A program made the position numbers and the translations under genes. The notes beneath the pieces were generated by a model. The model was not told where the DNA came from, ran no database searches, and was given only the letters and a program-made list of their open reading frames with translations. A stretch of 64,000 nucleotides of DNA from an uncultured Granulosicoccus sp. (GTDB lineage Bacteria > Pseudomonadota > Gammaproteobacteria > Granulosicoccales > Granulosicoccaceae), in contig CANLXI010000027.1 of the NCBI GenBank assembly GCA_947495035.1, positions 1-64,000 of the forward strand, given 5' to 3'. Numbering within the stretch: the first letter of the stretch is position 1; every line of letters starts with the position of its first letter. This document shows positions 26,444 to 35,956 of the stretch, one piece after another.

Positions 26444-27265
26444 TCAATCGAGGGGGCGACTCAGGGCATCTTCGACAATGGCAAGCACGCGACCGGCCTG
26501 CTCCCAATGCAGCGCATGGGCCGCTCCGTCAACGATCTGGACCGTCACGTCGGGGTGCTGCTGCCGGAAGTCGAACAGCATCTGCGGTGTCATCAGCATG
26601 TCCTGACTGCCGGTCAACAGGGTGACCGGGCAGCGTCGCTGCGCCAATGGCAGCGGCGGCAGAAAACTCGGTAGTGCGTCCACCTGCTGTCCAAAGGCTG
26701 TCAGATTCTGCTTGTACGGGTAGGCCAGGGACGCCTCGAGGGCCGCGGCCACAGCGTCGGGATCCGCGAAGAATTCAGGCCTGAACAGGAACTGGTACAA
26801 CAGCGCGAACCAGTGTGCTTCGTTGTCTTCGGTACGCATGGCCAGCAGTGATTGAAACAGAGCAATACGCGCCGGAATGATCTGTGGAAGGGCCGCAGCG
26901 CAGACCAGTCGCGACACACGCTCAGGTGCCTGACAAGCCAGCGCCCAGCCAAGCATGCCACCCATGGAATGCCCCAGCACATTGACTCTTTCGATACCCA
27001 GCGCGTCAAGCATCGCCAGGATATCGGCGATCATCACATCGCGTGAGCTGGCAACGGAGCCCGAACCAGTTCGGCCAGTGCAGCGATTGTCCGGAATCAA
27101 CAGCGACTGTTGTTGTCTCAGACCATCGACAAGCGGTAGCCAGCTGGCGCTGTCACTGGCCATGCCGGAAAGCATCAGCAGGGGCGGTCGTTCAGGCGCT
27201 TCTGATCGAGCAGCGGAATGTTGCTCGAAGTGCAGGCAGATATCATTGATGTCGAGAAACGGCAT
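26444..27265 (-). CDS. Alpha/beta hydrolase
   Basis: Soluble hydrolase of 273 aa with a complete triad: nucleophile in GHSMGGMLG, acid Asp in LLTGSQDMLMTP, and His in DGAAHALHWEQAG. The oxyanion-hole region reads LMLSGMASDSASW. It resembles 3-oxoadipate enol-lactonase-like and esterase-like members, without enough detail to name a substrate. Convergent with the P1 gene (31-bp gap) and divergent from the TTC38-like gene. Confidence 0.85.
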   Translation of the reverse strand: MPFLDINDICLHFEQHSAARSEAPERPPLLMLSGMASDSASWLPLVDGLRQQQSLLIPDNRCTGRTGSGSVASSRDVMIADILAMLDALGIERVNVLGHSMGGMLGWALACQAPERVSRLVCAAALPQIIPARIALFQSLLAMRTEDNEAHWFALLYQFLFRPEFFADPDAVAAALEASLAYPYKQNLTAFGQQVDALPSFLPPLPLAQRRCPVTLLTGSQDMLMTPQMLFDFRQQHPDVTVQIVDGAAHALHWEQAGRVLAIVEDALSRPLD

Positions 27266-27321
27266 GGCTGTGCAGATTCGATGATGGAAGGCAATATGAT
27301 GACAGACAACTCGGAACGGAA

Positions 27322-28665
27322 ATGTTCATGAAGCACAACACAAGCTCCGGCGAATCCACGGACAGTTTCGGTTCGACGACCACCAGTCCACAGGCCGCAC
27401 TGCCCGGCATCAACGATTTCGCTGAAGGCTTCGTGTCGTATCAGACTCGGGCCGTGAACGTGCTGGAATGCGCCGACAACCATCCGGACAGCGCATTGGC
27501 CAATATCTATGCAGGTATGTTGTGGATGTTTCTGGAACGACCCGAAGCACCGGAGAAGTCGATTCCCTACGCGCAGCGGGCTGAACGGGTCGGTGGGCTG
27601 AACGCCCGTGAACGGGGCATGCTGGCCCTGCTGCAGGCCTGGCAACAGTACGATCATCAGCAGGTGCTGGCGATCGGCACGCAATTGTGCGCCGAATACC
27701 CACGTGATCTGCCACTGCTCAAAGTGGTGCAGTATCACGCCTTCAATGCCGGCGATGCAGCGCTGATGCTGCGGCTGGCGCTGGCGGCAGAGCCGCACAA
27801 TGGTCATCTGGCCGCCGTGCACAGCATGGTGGCCTTCGGGCATGAACAGTCACACCACCTTGCCGAGGCTGAAACTGCCGCCCATCGGGCGCTGGCGATC
27901 GATCCGAACGAGCCCTGGGCCCATCATGCGCTGGCGCATGTGCATCTGGGGCGAGGCACCGGCAAGGAAGGTCTGGCCTTGCTGGAAGCCAGTGCGCCGA
28001 GTTGGGACGGACTCAATTCGTTCATGTTCACACACAACTGGTGGCATGTCGCCCTGTTCGAGATCGCCAGAGGAGAGGTCGTGACGGCCTTGCGCATCCA
28101 TGATGAGCGCTGCTGGGGGATACAGCCGGATTACAGTCAGGATCAGATCGGTGCGGTGTCGTTGCTGGCCCGACTGGAACTGGCTGCCGTGGACGTCGGG
28201 GATCGCTGGCAGGACCTTCTGCCGTTTCTCGAAACGCGTCGGGACGATGTCATTCAGCCCTTTCTGAGTCTGCAGTATCTGTATGGCCTGGCCAGAGCCG
28301 GCTCGGCGCTGACCGACGAACTGTTGACTCTCATTCGTGCGCAGGCAGAGCAGCCTGTCGTGAAGCAGGATCGCATCCTGTGGCGCGATGTGGCCATTCC
28401 TGCGGCCGAAGGCATGGTGGCGCATGCACGTGGAGAGCATGATCGGGCCGCGCGCGAGCTGGCGTCGGTACGGCATGAGTTGTGGCGCATCGGAGGTAGC
28501 CATGCGCAACGCGACCTGTTCGAGCAGGTGTTGCTGGATGCGCGCCTGCGGGCGGGTGACTGGCAGGCGGCTCGCAAGACTCTGGAGCATCGGCGTGGCT
28601 GGGAGCCGGACAGTCCGATCCTGCAGCAGCGATTACAGGATGTGTATCAACAGCTGAACGATTGA
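27322..28665 (+). CDS. TTC38-like tetratricopeptide repeat protein
   Basis: 447 aa, almost entirely helical, with TPR-like pairs (for example AEAETAAHRALAIDPNEPWAHHALAHVHLGRG). The block FMFTHNWWHVALFEIARGEV matches the HNWWHxAL motif of the TTC38 family, which is found in animals and many proteobacteria but has no established biochemical role. No signal peptide. ATG codons at 27322 and 27328 are both possible. Confidence 0.78.
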   Translation: MFMKHNTSSGESTDSFGSTTTSPQAALPGINDFAEGFVSYQTRAVNVLECADNHPDSALANIYAGMLWMFLERPEAPEKSIPYAQRAERVGGLNARERGMLALLQAWQQYDHQQVLAIGTQLCAEYPRDLPLLKVVQYHAFNAGDAALMLRLALAAEPHNGHLAAVHSMVAFGHEQSHHLAEAETAAHRALAIDPNEPWAHHALAHVHLGRGTGKEGLALLEASAPSWDGLNSFMFTHNWWHVALFEIARGEVVTALRIHDERCWGIQPDYSQDQIGAVSLLARLELAAVDVGDRWQDLLPFLETRRDDVIQPFLSLQYLYGLARAGSALTDELLTLIRAQAEQPVVKQDRILWRDVAIPAAEGMVAHARGEHDRAARELASVRHELWRIGGSHAQRDLFEQVLLDARLRAGDWQAARKTLEHRRGWEPDSPILQQRLQDVYQQLND

Positions 28666-28779
28666 AGGCTCCGGTTTGCGACGGTCAAAGGCGATGAGGG
28701 TGCCGCCGCGCTGAGCATGACCCGGATCGGTCGCAACGGTTTACGGCAGCGCGCGCGAATTGCCGCACTGGTCTGCGCC

Positions 28780-28796
28780 CGGGCTGTTGGAGCCCG
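28780..28796. terminator. Small hairpin between convergent genes
   Basis: CGGGCT/AGCCCG with a 5-nt loop in the gap between the TTC38-like gene and the convergent secreted protein. No T-run, so weak. Confidence 0.25.
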
Positions 28797-28804
28797 ATGA
28801 TCAA

Positions 28805-29290
28805 TCAGGGTGCCGGGTCGCGCTGCACCCGGATCGGAAAGAAGCGAATGCCTGACTGATCGAGTGAGGGAGCGCCCGGGAAACCGCGACTGGCGGCCAG
28901 CGAGTACCAGCGAGCGGCGTCACTCAGCGCATCATTGGCGGCCGCCGGGGCGAATGAGAGCAGTGTCGCTTCTCTTGCAAAATCGGCACCGAGTACCACC
29001 TGGGCAGCGCGCTCACCCTGTTCAGCCTTGGTCTCCAGCTCTTCGCGAGGGAGCTTCTCCAGTATCTCCTGCTCTTCTACCACGGCCTCTCGCAATGCTT
29101 CCTGCGACTGAATCGGATTATCGACCGATACGCTTGATGGTCTCAGTGAGGTGGTGACTCCGGTCTCACCATCGATCGACAGCGGTCGATCCAGTGGGCC
29201 GGCATCCAGCTCGGCAGTATCTGCCAGGGCATTGCCGAGAGGTGCAAGGAGGAACAGGGCGGCGATGAACAGCGAGATCGAACGAGGCAT
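28805..29290 (-). CDS. Hypothetical secreted protein with one Sel1-like unit
   Basis: 161 aa from the ATG at 29290, chosen because a clear signal peptide starts there (SISLFIAALFLLAPLGNALA, cleavage after ALA). The middle is rich in Glu (EEQEILEKLPREELETKAEQGE). The C-terminal part, DALSDAARWYSLAASRGFPGA, looks like a single Sel1/TPR-like helix pair. A periplasmic location is likely; function unknown. Confidence 0.65.
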   Translation of the reverse strand: MPRSISLFIAALFLLAPLGNALADTAELDAGPLDRPLSIDGETGVTTSLRPSSVSVDNPIQSQEALREAVVEEQEILEKLPREELETKAEQGERAAQVVLGADFAREATLLSFAPAAANDALSDAARWYSLAASRGFPGAPSLDQSGIRFFPIRVQRDPAP

Positions 29291-29476
29291 GGATGGATAT
29301 CGGACAACAGACATGACTGTCAAGTATGGCTGATAGCGACCGGATTGGCTGGCTATTCATTCACAGGCAGGCAGGTGTGAGCTGAACTTATCGACTTTGT
29401 CACGAATATTGCAGGACCTTGCGCCATGAAAGCTGCGCTCGGCGCAGTCATGAAATCAAGTCAGAGAAGAATACAG

Positions 29477-31636
29477 ATGGCGAACAAGTTCCTGGTCAGG
29501 CGCGGTCGCGCGCCGTTGGCGAGCACTGTGCTGTTGCTTGCGTCTATGGGTGTCTGCTGGGCTCAGGATACGGGGGATGAGGCTGCGTCAGTGGCTGAAG
29601 GTGACGGGAGTGGGCGCATCACGGTGCCTCTGTCGGGCACGGCCACTGTCAGTCGCATCGACAATCTGTCCATATCGCCGAGCCAGGTCGAGATCGGCCT
29701 GGTCGATGTCGGTCAGTCGCAAAGCAAGACTTTCGTGCTCTCTCATCAGGGGGGCGACAATGCCGCTGCCATCGAGATCGGTGAGGCCACCCTGTTCGGC
29801 AAGAGCGCCAGCGAGTTCGCAGCGGGTTTCGGGGGTTACCAGACGCTCGGACCCGGTCAGTCCATCGAGGTCACGGTCGATTTCGTCCCGTTGTCGCCAG
29901 GCGATAAATCGGCTGGATTGCGGCTCGACATCAGTGGCTCGACATCGCCCTATGTGGTGCTCTTCACCGGTACGGCCCGTTACCCCCTGACATCGGATCT
30001 GGGGCAGTCTGACCAGAAACTCGATTTCGGTGAAGCCCTGCAGGATACCGACTCGCAGAAGAACGTCATTCTCAGCAATAACGGTGATGCGGATGGCCCG
30101 GCCATCAATGTGTCAGCCATGCAGCTCAGTGGCACCAACGCCGATGCCTTTACCATCAACTTCTCTCCGGTCACGCTCAGTCCCGGCGAAGACCTGGATG
30201 TCAAGATCGACATGGCTACCGATACGGTCGGCTTCCGCTCGGCTCAAGTCGAGATATTCCACGATGGCAACAACGGCGCGCTGGAGCTGGATCTGGAGGG
30301 TACCGTGGTCACGCCGCAATCGGTGCCGGTGAATTTCTCCCTGAGTGAACTGAACACCAGCCAGCAGATCACCCGGGGCACGACCCTGCAGTTCGGGCCG
30401 GACGGCAAGCTGTACGTCGGTGAAATGGCCGGGCCGATCCACGTGTTCGATATCACACGCAATGGCAAGGACAACTACGTCGGCAATCTGGAACAGACCA
30501 TCAACCTGGTCAAGAACGTACCCAACCACGACGATGATGGGACACCCAACAACAACCAGAACACCCGCACCATGACGGGGCTGTACGTGGAAGGAACGGC
30601 AGCGGCACCGGTGATCTATGTCTCGTCAAGCGATCCGCGGCAGGCAGCCGGACCGTCGGGCACGGATTCGAACCTCGACACCAACTCCGGCATGCTGCAC
30701 AAGCTAACTCTGAACGGCAACAAGTGGACCAAGCAGGACCTGGTACGGGGTCTGCCGCGCTCCGAGGAGAATCACGGTCCCAATGGTCTGGTCAAGATAG
30801 GCAACAAGCTGTATGTGAGCGTGGGTGGTCATACCAACATGGGCTCACCGTCCAACAACTTTGCCGAGCTCCCCGAGTTTGCACTCTCCGCCGCCGTGCT
30901 GGTCATCGATCTGGATGCAATCGGCAACTCAACCTACGATCTGCCAACGCTGGACGGACCTGCCGATCAGCACGACCCCTTCGGCGGGCATGACGGCCTG
31001 AATCAGGCCATTCTGGAGACAAACGGACCGGTGCAGATCTTCGCTCCCGGCTTTCGCAACGCCTATGACATTGTCTACACCGAGTCCGGTCGCTTCTATG
31101 TCTGGGACAACGGGCCGAACGCGGGCTGGGGCGCCCAGCCGGGTGCCAATTGCTCGAATGCGATCAAGAACAATGGAGACACTCATGAAGATGGTCTGCA
31201 CCTGATCGAGGAGGGCTATTACGGGGGGCATCCCAACCCGACGCGAGGCAACAAGGGCAACAAGTTTGGCGGTCAGTCGCCCATCGAGGGGCCTGCGAAC
31301 GAGGAGGAATGCATCTACAAGACGCCCGGCCAGAACGATGGTGCGCTGGTGACCAATGACCCGTCAACCAATGGCCTGGATGAATACACTGCCAGCAACT
31401 TTGGTGGCGCCATGAAAGGCGATCTGATAGCGGCGGCATTCGGCAAACAGATATTCCGCGTCCAGCTCAATGGCAACGGGACAGCCATAACCTCCAAATC
31501 CCTGCTGTTGAAAGGCCAGGGCACCACCCCTCTGGATCTCACTACCCAGGGCGATGGCGATGTCTTTCCAGGCACGATCTGGATCGTCGACAACATCGAC
31601 AAGAAGATTCGGATTCTCGAGCCCAGTGATTATTGA
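29477..31636 (+). CDS. Secreted ASH-domain and beta-propeller protein (sugar-dehydrogenase-like fold)
   Basis: 719 aa exported protein. After a signal peptide (PLASTVLLLASMGVCWA) come two immunoglobulin-like ASH/choice-of-anchor repeats, each with a ..VGQSQSKTFVLSHQGG or ALQDTDSQKNVILSNNG pattern, up to about residue 280. Then follows a beta-propeller resembling soluble glucose/sorbosone dehydrogenases (TLQFGPDGKLYVGEM, ENHGPNGLVKIGNKLYVSVGGH, FAPGFRNAYDIVYTESGRFYVWDNGPN). PQQ dependence is family-based and not proven. An exact decamer copy (29546-29555) encodes MGVC inside the signal peptide. The pentahaem protein downstream could accept its electrons. Confidence 0.8.
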   Translation: MANKFLVRRGRAPLASTVLLLASMGVCWAQDTGDEAASVAEGDGSGRITVPLSGTATVSRIDNLSISPSQVEIGLVDVGQSQSKTFVLSHQGGDNAAAIEIGEATLFGKSASEFAAGFGGYQTLGPGQSIEVTVDFVPLSPGDKSAGLRLDISGSTSPYVVLFTGTARYPLTSDLGQSDQKLDFGEALQDTDSQKNVILSNNGDADGPAINVSAMQLSGTNADAFTINFSPVTLSPGEDLDVKIDMATDTVGFRSAQVEIFHDGNNGALELDLEGTVVTPQSVPVNFSLSELNTSQQITRGTTLQFGPDGKLYVGEMAGPIHVFDITRNGKDNYVGNLEQTINLVKNVPNHDDDGTPNNNQNTRTMTGLYVEGTAAAPVIYVSSSDPRQAAGPSGTDSNLDTNSGMLHKLTLNGNKWTKQDLVRGLPRSEENHGPNGLVKIGNKLYVSVGGHTNMGSPSNNFAELPEFALSAAVLVIDLDAIGNSTYDLPTLDGPADQHDPFGGHDGLNQAILETNGPVQIFAPGFRNAYDIVYTESGRFYVWDNGPNAGWGAQPGANCSNAIKNNGDTHEDGLHLIEEGYYGGHPNPTRGNKGNKFGGQSPIEGPANEEECIYKTPGQNDGALVTNDPSTNGLDEYTASNFGGAMKGDLIAAAFGKQIFRVQLNGNGTAITSKSLLLKGQGTTPLDLTTQGDGDVFPGTIWIVDNIDKKIRILEPSDY

Positions 31637-31692
31637 AGCACTCAATGTCCGCGCGATCCGGGCCGATAACAGAGCCTGAACAGAACTGGAGT

Positions 31693-31717
31693 CCCTGCAC
31701 GTAGCAGGGCCTTTCGC
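31693..31717 (+). terminator. Hairpin after the beta-propeller gene
   Basis: CCCTGC/GCAGGG stem with loop ACGTA, followed by CCTTTCGC. The T-run is short; a plausible intrinsic terminator or attenuator before the cytochrome gene. Confidence 0.45.
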
Positions 31718-31773
31718 TATAGACGCTCCGGCCGGGTACATGCCGGGATCGTGGTTTTCATCAAGAGCTACTT

Positions 31774-33606
31774 ATGGATATCGAAAAAACCGTGTCGACG
31801 CGCACGTTGGGCAAGGCCAGTCTGCTGCTGCTCATGTTCCTGCTCAGTGCCTGTGGCGGCAGTGGCGGTGACTCCGTGAATGGAGGCGGAGATGATGGTG
31901 GAGATGTCGATATCATCGAGAAGGATGTGGTTCCCGAAGCTCGAGGACTGCTGCCATCACTGTCACCATCGATTGCCAGCTTCGAAGGCGAGCACCATGC
32001 AGGCAGTGAGGCCTGTTCCACCTGTCACAACGATGCGTCCATGGAGATCACGACCCCCATTGCCGGTGAAACCCGCAATGTCTCGATAGGGACTGCCTGG
32101 GAAACCAGCATGATGGCCAATTCGACTCGTGATCCGTATTGGCACGCCGTCGTGGCCTCCGAGCTGGACAACTACCCGCATCTGGAAGAGGTGATCAATG
32201 ACGAGTGCATCGTCTGTCACGCGCCGCTGGCTCATGATCTGACCGAAAAGGAAGGACTGGACCTGCGTCTCTACGACCAGTTGTCGGCCAATGGTGTCAC
32301 GGTGATCAATCCGGGACTGTATTCCATGGATGACAGCAATGAAGTCTTCAACCATGCGATGGATGGTGTCAGCTGTTCATTGTGTCATCAGATGGACGGT
32401 ACCAATCTGGGCACCGAAGAGAGCATGTCCGGTGGGTTCGAAATCGTCGGTTCACCCACCGGTGATCCCATGGATCGACCGGCCTATGGTCAGTATGCCG
32501 ATCCGGAGGTCAGTTACATGCGTCAGCAGGTGGGCTATCTGGCACAGCAGGGTCTGCATATCAGTACGTCCGAAAGCTGCGCTACCTGCCACAATCTGAA
32601 TGTGCACTCGATCAGCCAGGACGGTGAGCCGCTGGAAGACGTGCTGTTTGCCGAGCAAGCCACTTTCACCGAATGGCAGAACAGCGAATACGCTATCGGT
32701 GGGCCGCAGGAAGCCACTTGCCAGAGCTGTCACATGCCCAGGCTCGATCAGGATGTCTACATCGGACAGGGTGCTCCCGATAAACGTCCGGACTTTTCCG
32801 AACATACCTTCCTGGGTGCCAATACGGTCGTGCAGACCATGCTGATGAACTACAGCGAAGAGCTGGGCCTCAAACCGGGCATGGATTTCGAGGCATCCAT
32901 CCAGCGCAATCGTGAATTTCTGAAAACTTCCGCGGACGTGACCATCAGTGGTGATGGTGTCGTCAACGGCGAGCTGCAGTTCGATGTGCACGTCAGGAAC
33001 CAGACCGGCCATCGCCTGCCATCCGGCTATCATTCACGTCGTGTCTATCTGCATGTACAGGTGCTGGACAGCAGTGGCGAGCTGATCTTCGAGAGCGGCC
33101 GGATCCGCCCCGATGGCAGTATCGTGGGGGTGGCCGAGGATGTGAATTCGGCTACCTGGGAGCCGCATCATGACGTGATCACCTCGGAAACCCAGGTGCA
33201 GGTCTATCAGGCCATTACCGGCAATTCCGACGGAGATCGTACCCATTCGCTACTGGCCAGCAGCTTTTACCTGAAGGATAACCGCTTGACGCCCGCTGGC
33301 ATGAACAAGGGGGCGATCCTGAATGACGACTCTCTGCCGGACACCTTTGGCGTCTTCGGGGCGGCGCTGACCGACGATGATTTCAACAACGGTGAGGACA
33401 CCGTCAGCTATCGAATCGCCGTTGGCAGCAACGAGGTCTATACCGTGTCGGCGGAATTGCGATACCAGTCGCTCAGCTATGGTCACCTGCAGAAACTGTG
33501 GACTCAGGGCGACCGGGTCGATCAGGTCGACATGTTCCGCACCATGTACGACAACACCACATTGCGCGATGAAGTCATTGATACGGCGACGCAGATCATG
33601 CAGTAA
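31774..33606 (+). CDS. Pentahaem c-type cytochrome lipoprotein
   Basis: 610 aa with five CxxCH haem-binding sites starting at residues 81, 145, 201, 269 and 316. The lipobox LLSAC at the end of a short hydrophobic signal makes it a lipoprotein, followed by a Gly/Asp/Ser-rich linker. The C-terminal 250 residues lack haem sites and look beta-rich (HRLPSGYHSRRVYLHVQVLD). This layout resembles cytochrome c family proteins related to the c554/c' region of hydroxylamine-pathway cytochromes, but no nitrogen-cycle gene is nearby. Likely an envelope electron carrier working with the upstream propeller protein; that pairing is inference. Confidence 0.86.
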   Translation: MDIEKTVSTRTLGKASLLLLMFLLSACGGSGGDSVNGGGDDGGDVDIIEKDVVPEARGLLPSLSPSIASFEGEHHAGSEACSTCHNDASMEITTPIAGETRNVSIGTAWETSMMANSTRDPYWHAVVASELDNYPHLEEVINDECIVCHAPLAHDLTEKEGLDLRLYDQLSANGVTVINPGLYSMDDSNEVFNHAMDGVSCSLCHQMDGTNLGTEESMSGGFEIVGSPTGDPMDRPAYGQYADPEVSYMRQQVGYLAQQGLHISTSESCATCHNLNVHSISQDGEPLEDVLFAEQATFTEWQNSEYAIGGPQEATCQSCHMPRLDQDVYIGQGAPDKRPDFSEHTFLGANTVVQTMLMNYSEELGLKPGMDFEASIQRNREFLKTSADVTISGDGVVNGELQFDVHVRNQTGHRLPSGYHSRRVYLHVQVLDSSGELIFESGRIRPDGSIVGVAEDVNSATWEPHHDVITSETQVQVYQAITGNSDGDRTHSLLASSFYLKDNRLTPAGMNKGAILNDDSLPDTFGVFGAALTDDDFNNGEDTVSYRIAVGSNEVYTVSAELRYQSLSYGHLQKLWTQGDRVDQVDMFRTMYDNTTLRDEVIDTATQIMQ

Positions 33607-33727
33607 GGTGCTACCGCTCTCACTTGCAGTTCTGATTGATCGGCTATACTGCTCGGCATTGAATCTTCGACAGATGAGTGGGCTCTCGTGGCCCACGGTG
33701 CCTGTCCACGCTCAGGAGCTCCTTCCA

Positions 33728-34318
33728 ATGCCCACCACCCGTTCCATGAAGTCCCGTCTGTCCATGTTCGCAGGTGCGCTGCTGTCGCTGCTGCTGGCAG
33801 TGCCGACACTGGTCAATGCCCAGGCTGGCAATGGCCTGGAGTATCGCATCGGTCCAGAGGACGTTCTGCACATCTCGGTGTGGCGGGAAGAGGACCTTGA
33901 TCGCAAGGTACTTGTGCGTCCCGATGGCGGTATTTCCTTCCCTCTGGCGGGGGACATCCAGGTCTCCGGCCGGACGCCGCTGGAAGTTCAGGACGAGATC
34001 CGCTCACGTCTGCAGCGCTATGTCCCCGATGCCGAGGTCACGGTCTCTGTCGACAAGATCTCCGGTTACACCGTATTCGTGCTTGGTGAAGTGGAAGCGC
34101 CGGGTCAGTTCACCCTGGGACGCTATGTGGATGTCGTTCAGGCTCTGACCCTGGCCGGCGGCTTCACCCCTTACGCCAGCAACCGCAACATTCAGGTGCT
34201 GCGTCGTCAGGACGGTCGCGAAGTGACCTATGAATTCGACTTCCGTGATGTATCGCGCGGTCGCAACCTGGAACAGAATATAATCCTGCAAAGTGGAGAT
34301 GTCGTCCTCGTTCCCTAG
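33728..34318 (+). CDS. Polysaccharide export protein (Wza/EpsA family, single SLBB)
   Basis: 196 aa, with a signal peptide (MFAGALLSLLLAVPTLVNAQA). The poly_export domain begins YRIGPEDVLHISVWREEDLDRKVLVRPDGGISFPLAGDI, followed by one SLBB domain (YTVFVLGEVEAPGQFTLGRYVDVVQALTLAGGF). It lacks the lipobox and C-terminal helix of full-length Wza, like the short exporters of exosortase-linked clusters. The start at 33728 has CAGGAGC upstream. No glycosyltransferase or tyrosine kinase accompanies it here. Confidence 0.9.
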   Translation: MPTTRSMKSRLSMFAGALLSLLLAVPTLVNAQAGNGLEYRIGPEDVLHISVWREEDLDRKVLVRPDGGISFPLAGDIQVSGRTPLEVQDEIRSRLQRYVPDAEVTVSVDKISGYTVFVLGEVEAPGQFTLGRYVDVVQALTLAGGFTPYASNRNIQVLRRQDGREVTYEFDFRDVSRGRNLEQNIILQSGDVVLVP

Positions 34319-34370
34319 CTGATGGTTTCCCGTTTCCGCCGATTCGGGAAAGGCATCGCCTGAGTGGAAC

Positions 34371-34391
34371 CCGGAGATCGTCTGTCTCCGG
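34371..34391. other. Hairpin between exporter and barrel genes
   Basis: CCGGAGA/TCTCCGG, a 7-bp perfect stem with a 7-nt loop, in the 108-bp gap. No T-run follows, so it may be an mRNA processing or stability element and not a terminator. Confidence 0.35.
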
Positions 34392-34426
34392 CAATTTCGG
34401 CTTCCTAACGCATCGGGATTACACGC

Positions 34427-35950
34427 ATGGCACTGTTCAACAGGTCCGGAAACAACTGCGTCAGTACCTTGACGATATTGAGTCTGTCGGCCTCGCTGGT
34501 CTCGCTGCCTGCGGTGGCGGATGTCTGGGTCTTCGAGCCCTCGATCTCTCTCGATCAGCGCTTCGACGACAACTACTACCTCATTCCGGCCGGTGATGGA
34601 TCGCTGAGCGCCACGCGCGCCGTGGGTGAACTGGGCCTCAGCCGTGAATCGCAGGCGACTTCGTATCGCGGTCTGGTCAGGGTCGATGGTCTGCTGACGA
34701 CCAGCAACGACAACGGTGATGAAGGCCTGGATTCAAATCAGATTGCCGCGGCCGAAGCGGTGCATCGCACGGCTCGCTCACGCTACGGCGTACTGGTGAC
34801 CTTCACCCAGGATACCCCGAGCCGCGATATTGCAGCCGATCTGAGTGACAGCAGCAGTCTGGCGTCGGATACCGGCCTCGATCTGACACAATCGAGCAAT
34901 GTGGCGCGGCAGGAATGGGTGATCGAGCCGTCCTTCGAGTACGATCTGACACGTCGACTGGCGTTTGATTCGCAGCTTACCTACACCACGGTGGATCACG
35001 ACCTGCCTGACCCTCAGGATGCGATCTATCGGCGGTATATCGATACCTTTCCGCGGTCGGCGGATGGCAGTTTCGACGGTGTTCCCCTGTCCTATAACGA
35101 GGTGACCATCGATGATGTCGGCAGCGTCTTCACCCCCAGCGGCGAACTGGATGACTTCGAGGAAGCCGAACTGGAAATGGGATTCCGCTACAAGTACACG
35201 CCCATCACCACGTTCAGCGTCACCGCATCCTACAGCCACTACACGGCTGAGGTAGAGCCGGATACCCTGGCCTTCATTCCGTTCGAGGATCTGATCTCGG
35301 ACCCGGATGAAAAGGACATCCGGCGCAAGGCGCGACGCGATTCCATCTCGACCACGGCGACTTTCAAGCTCGGTATCGAACGCTTTCTGACGCGCACGCT
35401 GCTGCTGGGTGTCGATGGCGGTGTCTACACCAATACCACCGACCTGAGTGACACGCTGCGTGCCACGGACATCCCCGAAGGTGGCAGCCCGATCCCCCAG
35501 GAGAGCCTGGATGCACTCGAGACTGAAACCGACGGCTGGCTGGCCAGTGTCTCGCTGACCTACGATGCCGGCGTGACCCGCTATGCAGGCAAGTTTGCCG
35601 TGGATGTGGAGCCCAGCAGTTCCGGTACACAGGTGGAAACCCATGAGCTGACCGGTACGCTGGATCGGGTTCTCTCGCCACGCCTGAACCTGTCCGTGCG
35701 TGCCAGAGCGTACGAGCCGGATCGCCTGGGAGCCATCAGTAATGACCGTTTTGCCCGTCGATTCATCAGTTTCCAGCCGAAGATCGAGTGGAAGGCATCA
35801 CGCAACTGGACAGTGTCGGCCGCCTATCGCTACCGCCGACAGAAGGCGCAGATCGATCCGGTATCGGCCGAGAGCAATGCCATATTGCTGGCACTGAAAT
35901 ACACGCCACCCTCGGAAGTCCGGGATGCCGCTGAAGCCAACGGGCTGTAA
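34427..35950 (+). CDS. Outer-membrane beta-barrel protein of exopolysaccharide-type clusters
   Basis: 507 aa with a signal peptide (LSLSASLVSLPAVA, cleavage near ADV). The mature part is alternating beta-strand sequence with aromatic ends typical of large barrels (WVIEPSFEYDLTRRLAFDSQLTYTT, TTFSVTASYSHYTAEV, KIEWKASRNWTVSAAYRYRRQK). Its start VWVFEPSISLDQRFDDNYYL resembles outer-membrane proteins that accompany short poly_export proteins. It probably forms an export pore or receptor with the upstream protein. Confidence 0.75.
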   Translation: MALFNRSGNNCVSTLTILSLSASLVSLPAVADVWVFEPSISLDQRFDDNYYLIPAGDGSLSATRAVGELGLSRESQATSYRGLVRVDGLLTTSNDNGDEGLDSNQIAAAEAVHRTARSRYGVLVTFTQDTPSRDIAADLSDSSSLASDTGLDLTQSSNVARQEWVIEPSFEYDLTRRLAFDSQLTYTTVDHDLPDPQDAIYRRYIDTFPRSADGSFDGVPLSYNEVTIDDVGSVFTPSGELDDFEEAELEMGFRYKYTPITTFSVTASYSHYTAEVEPDTLAFIPFEDLISDPDEKDIRRKARRDSISTTATFKLGIERFLTRTLLLGVDGGVYTNTTDLSDTLRATDIPEGGSPIPQESLDALETETDGWLASVSLTYDAGVTRYAGKFAVDVEPSSSGTQVETHELTGTLDRVLSPRLNLSVRARAYEPDRLGAISNDRFARRFISFQPKIEWKASRNWTVSAAYRYRRQKAQIDPVSAESNAILLALKYTPPSEVRDAAEANGL

Positions 35951-35956
35951 GGCGGT

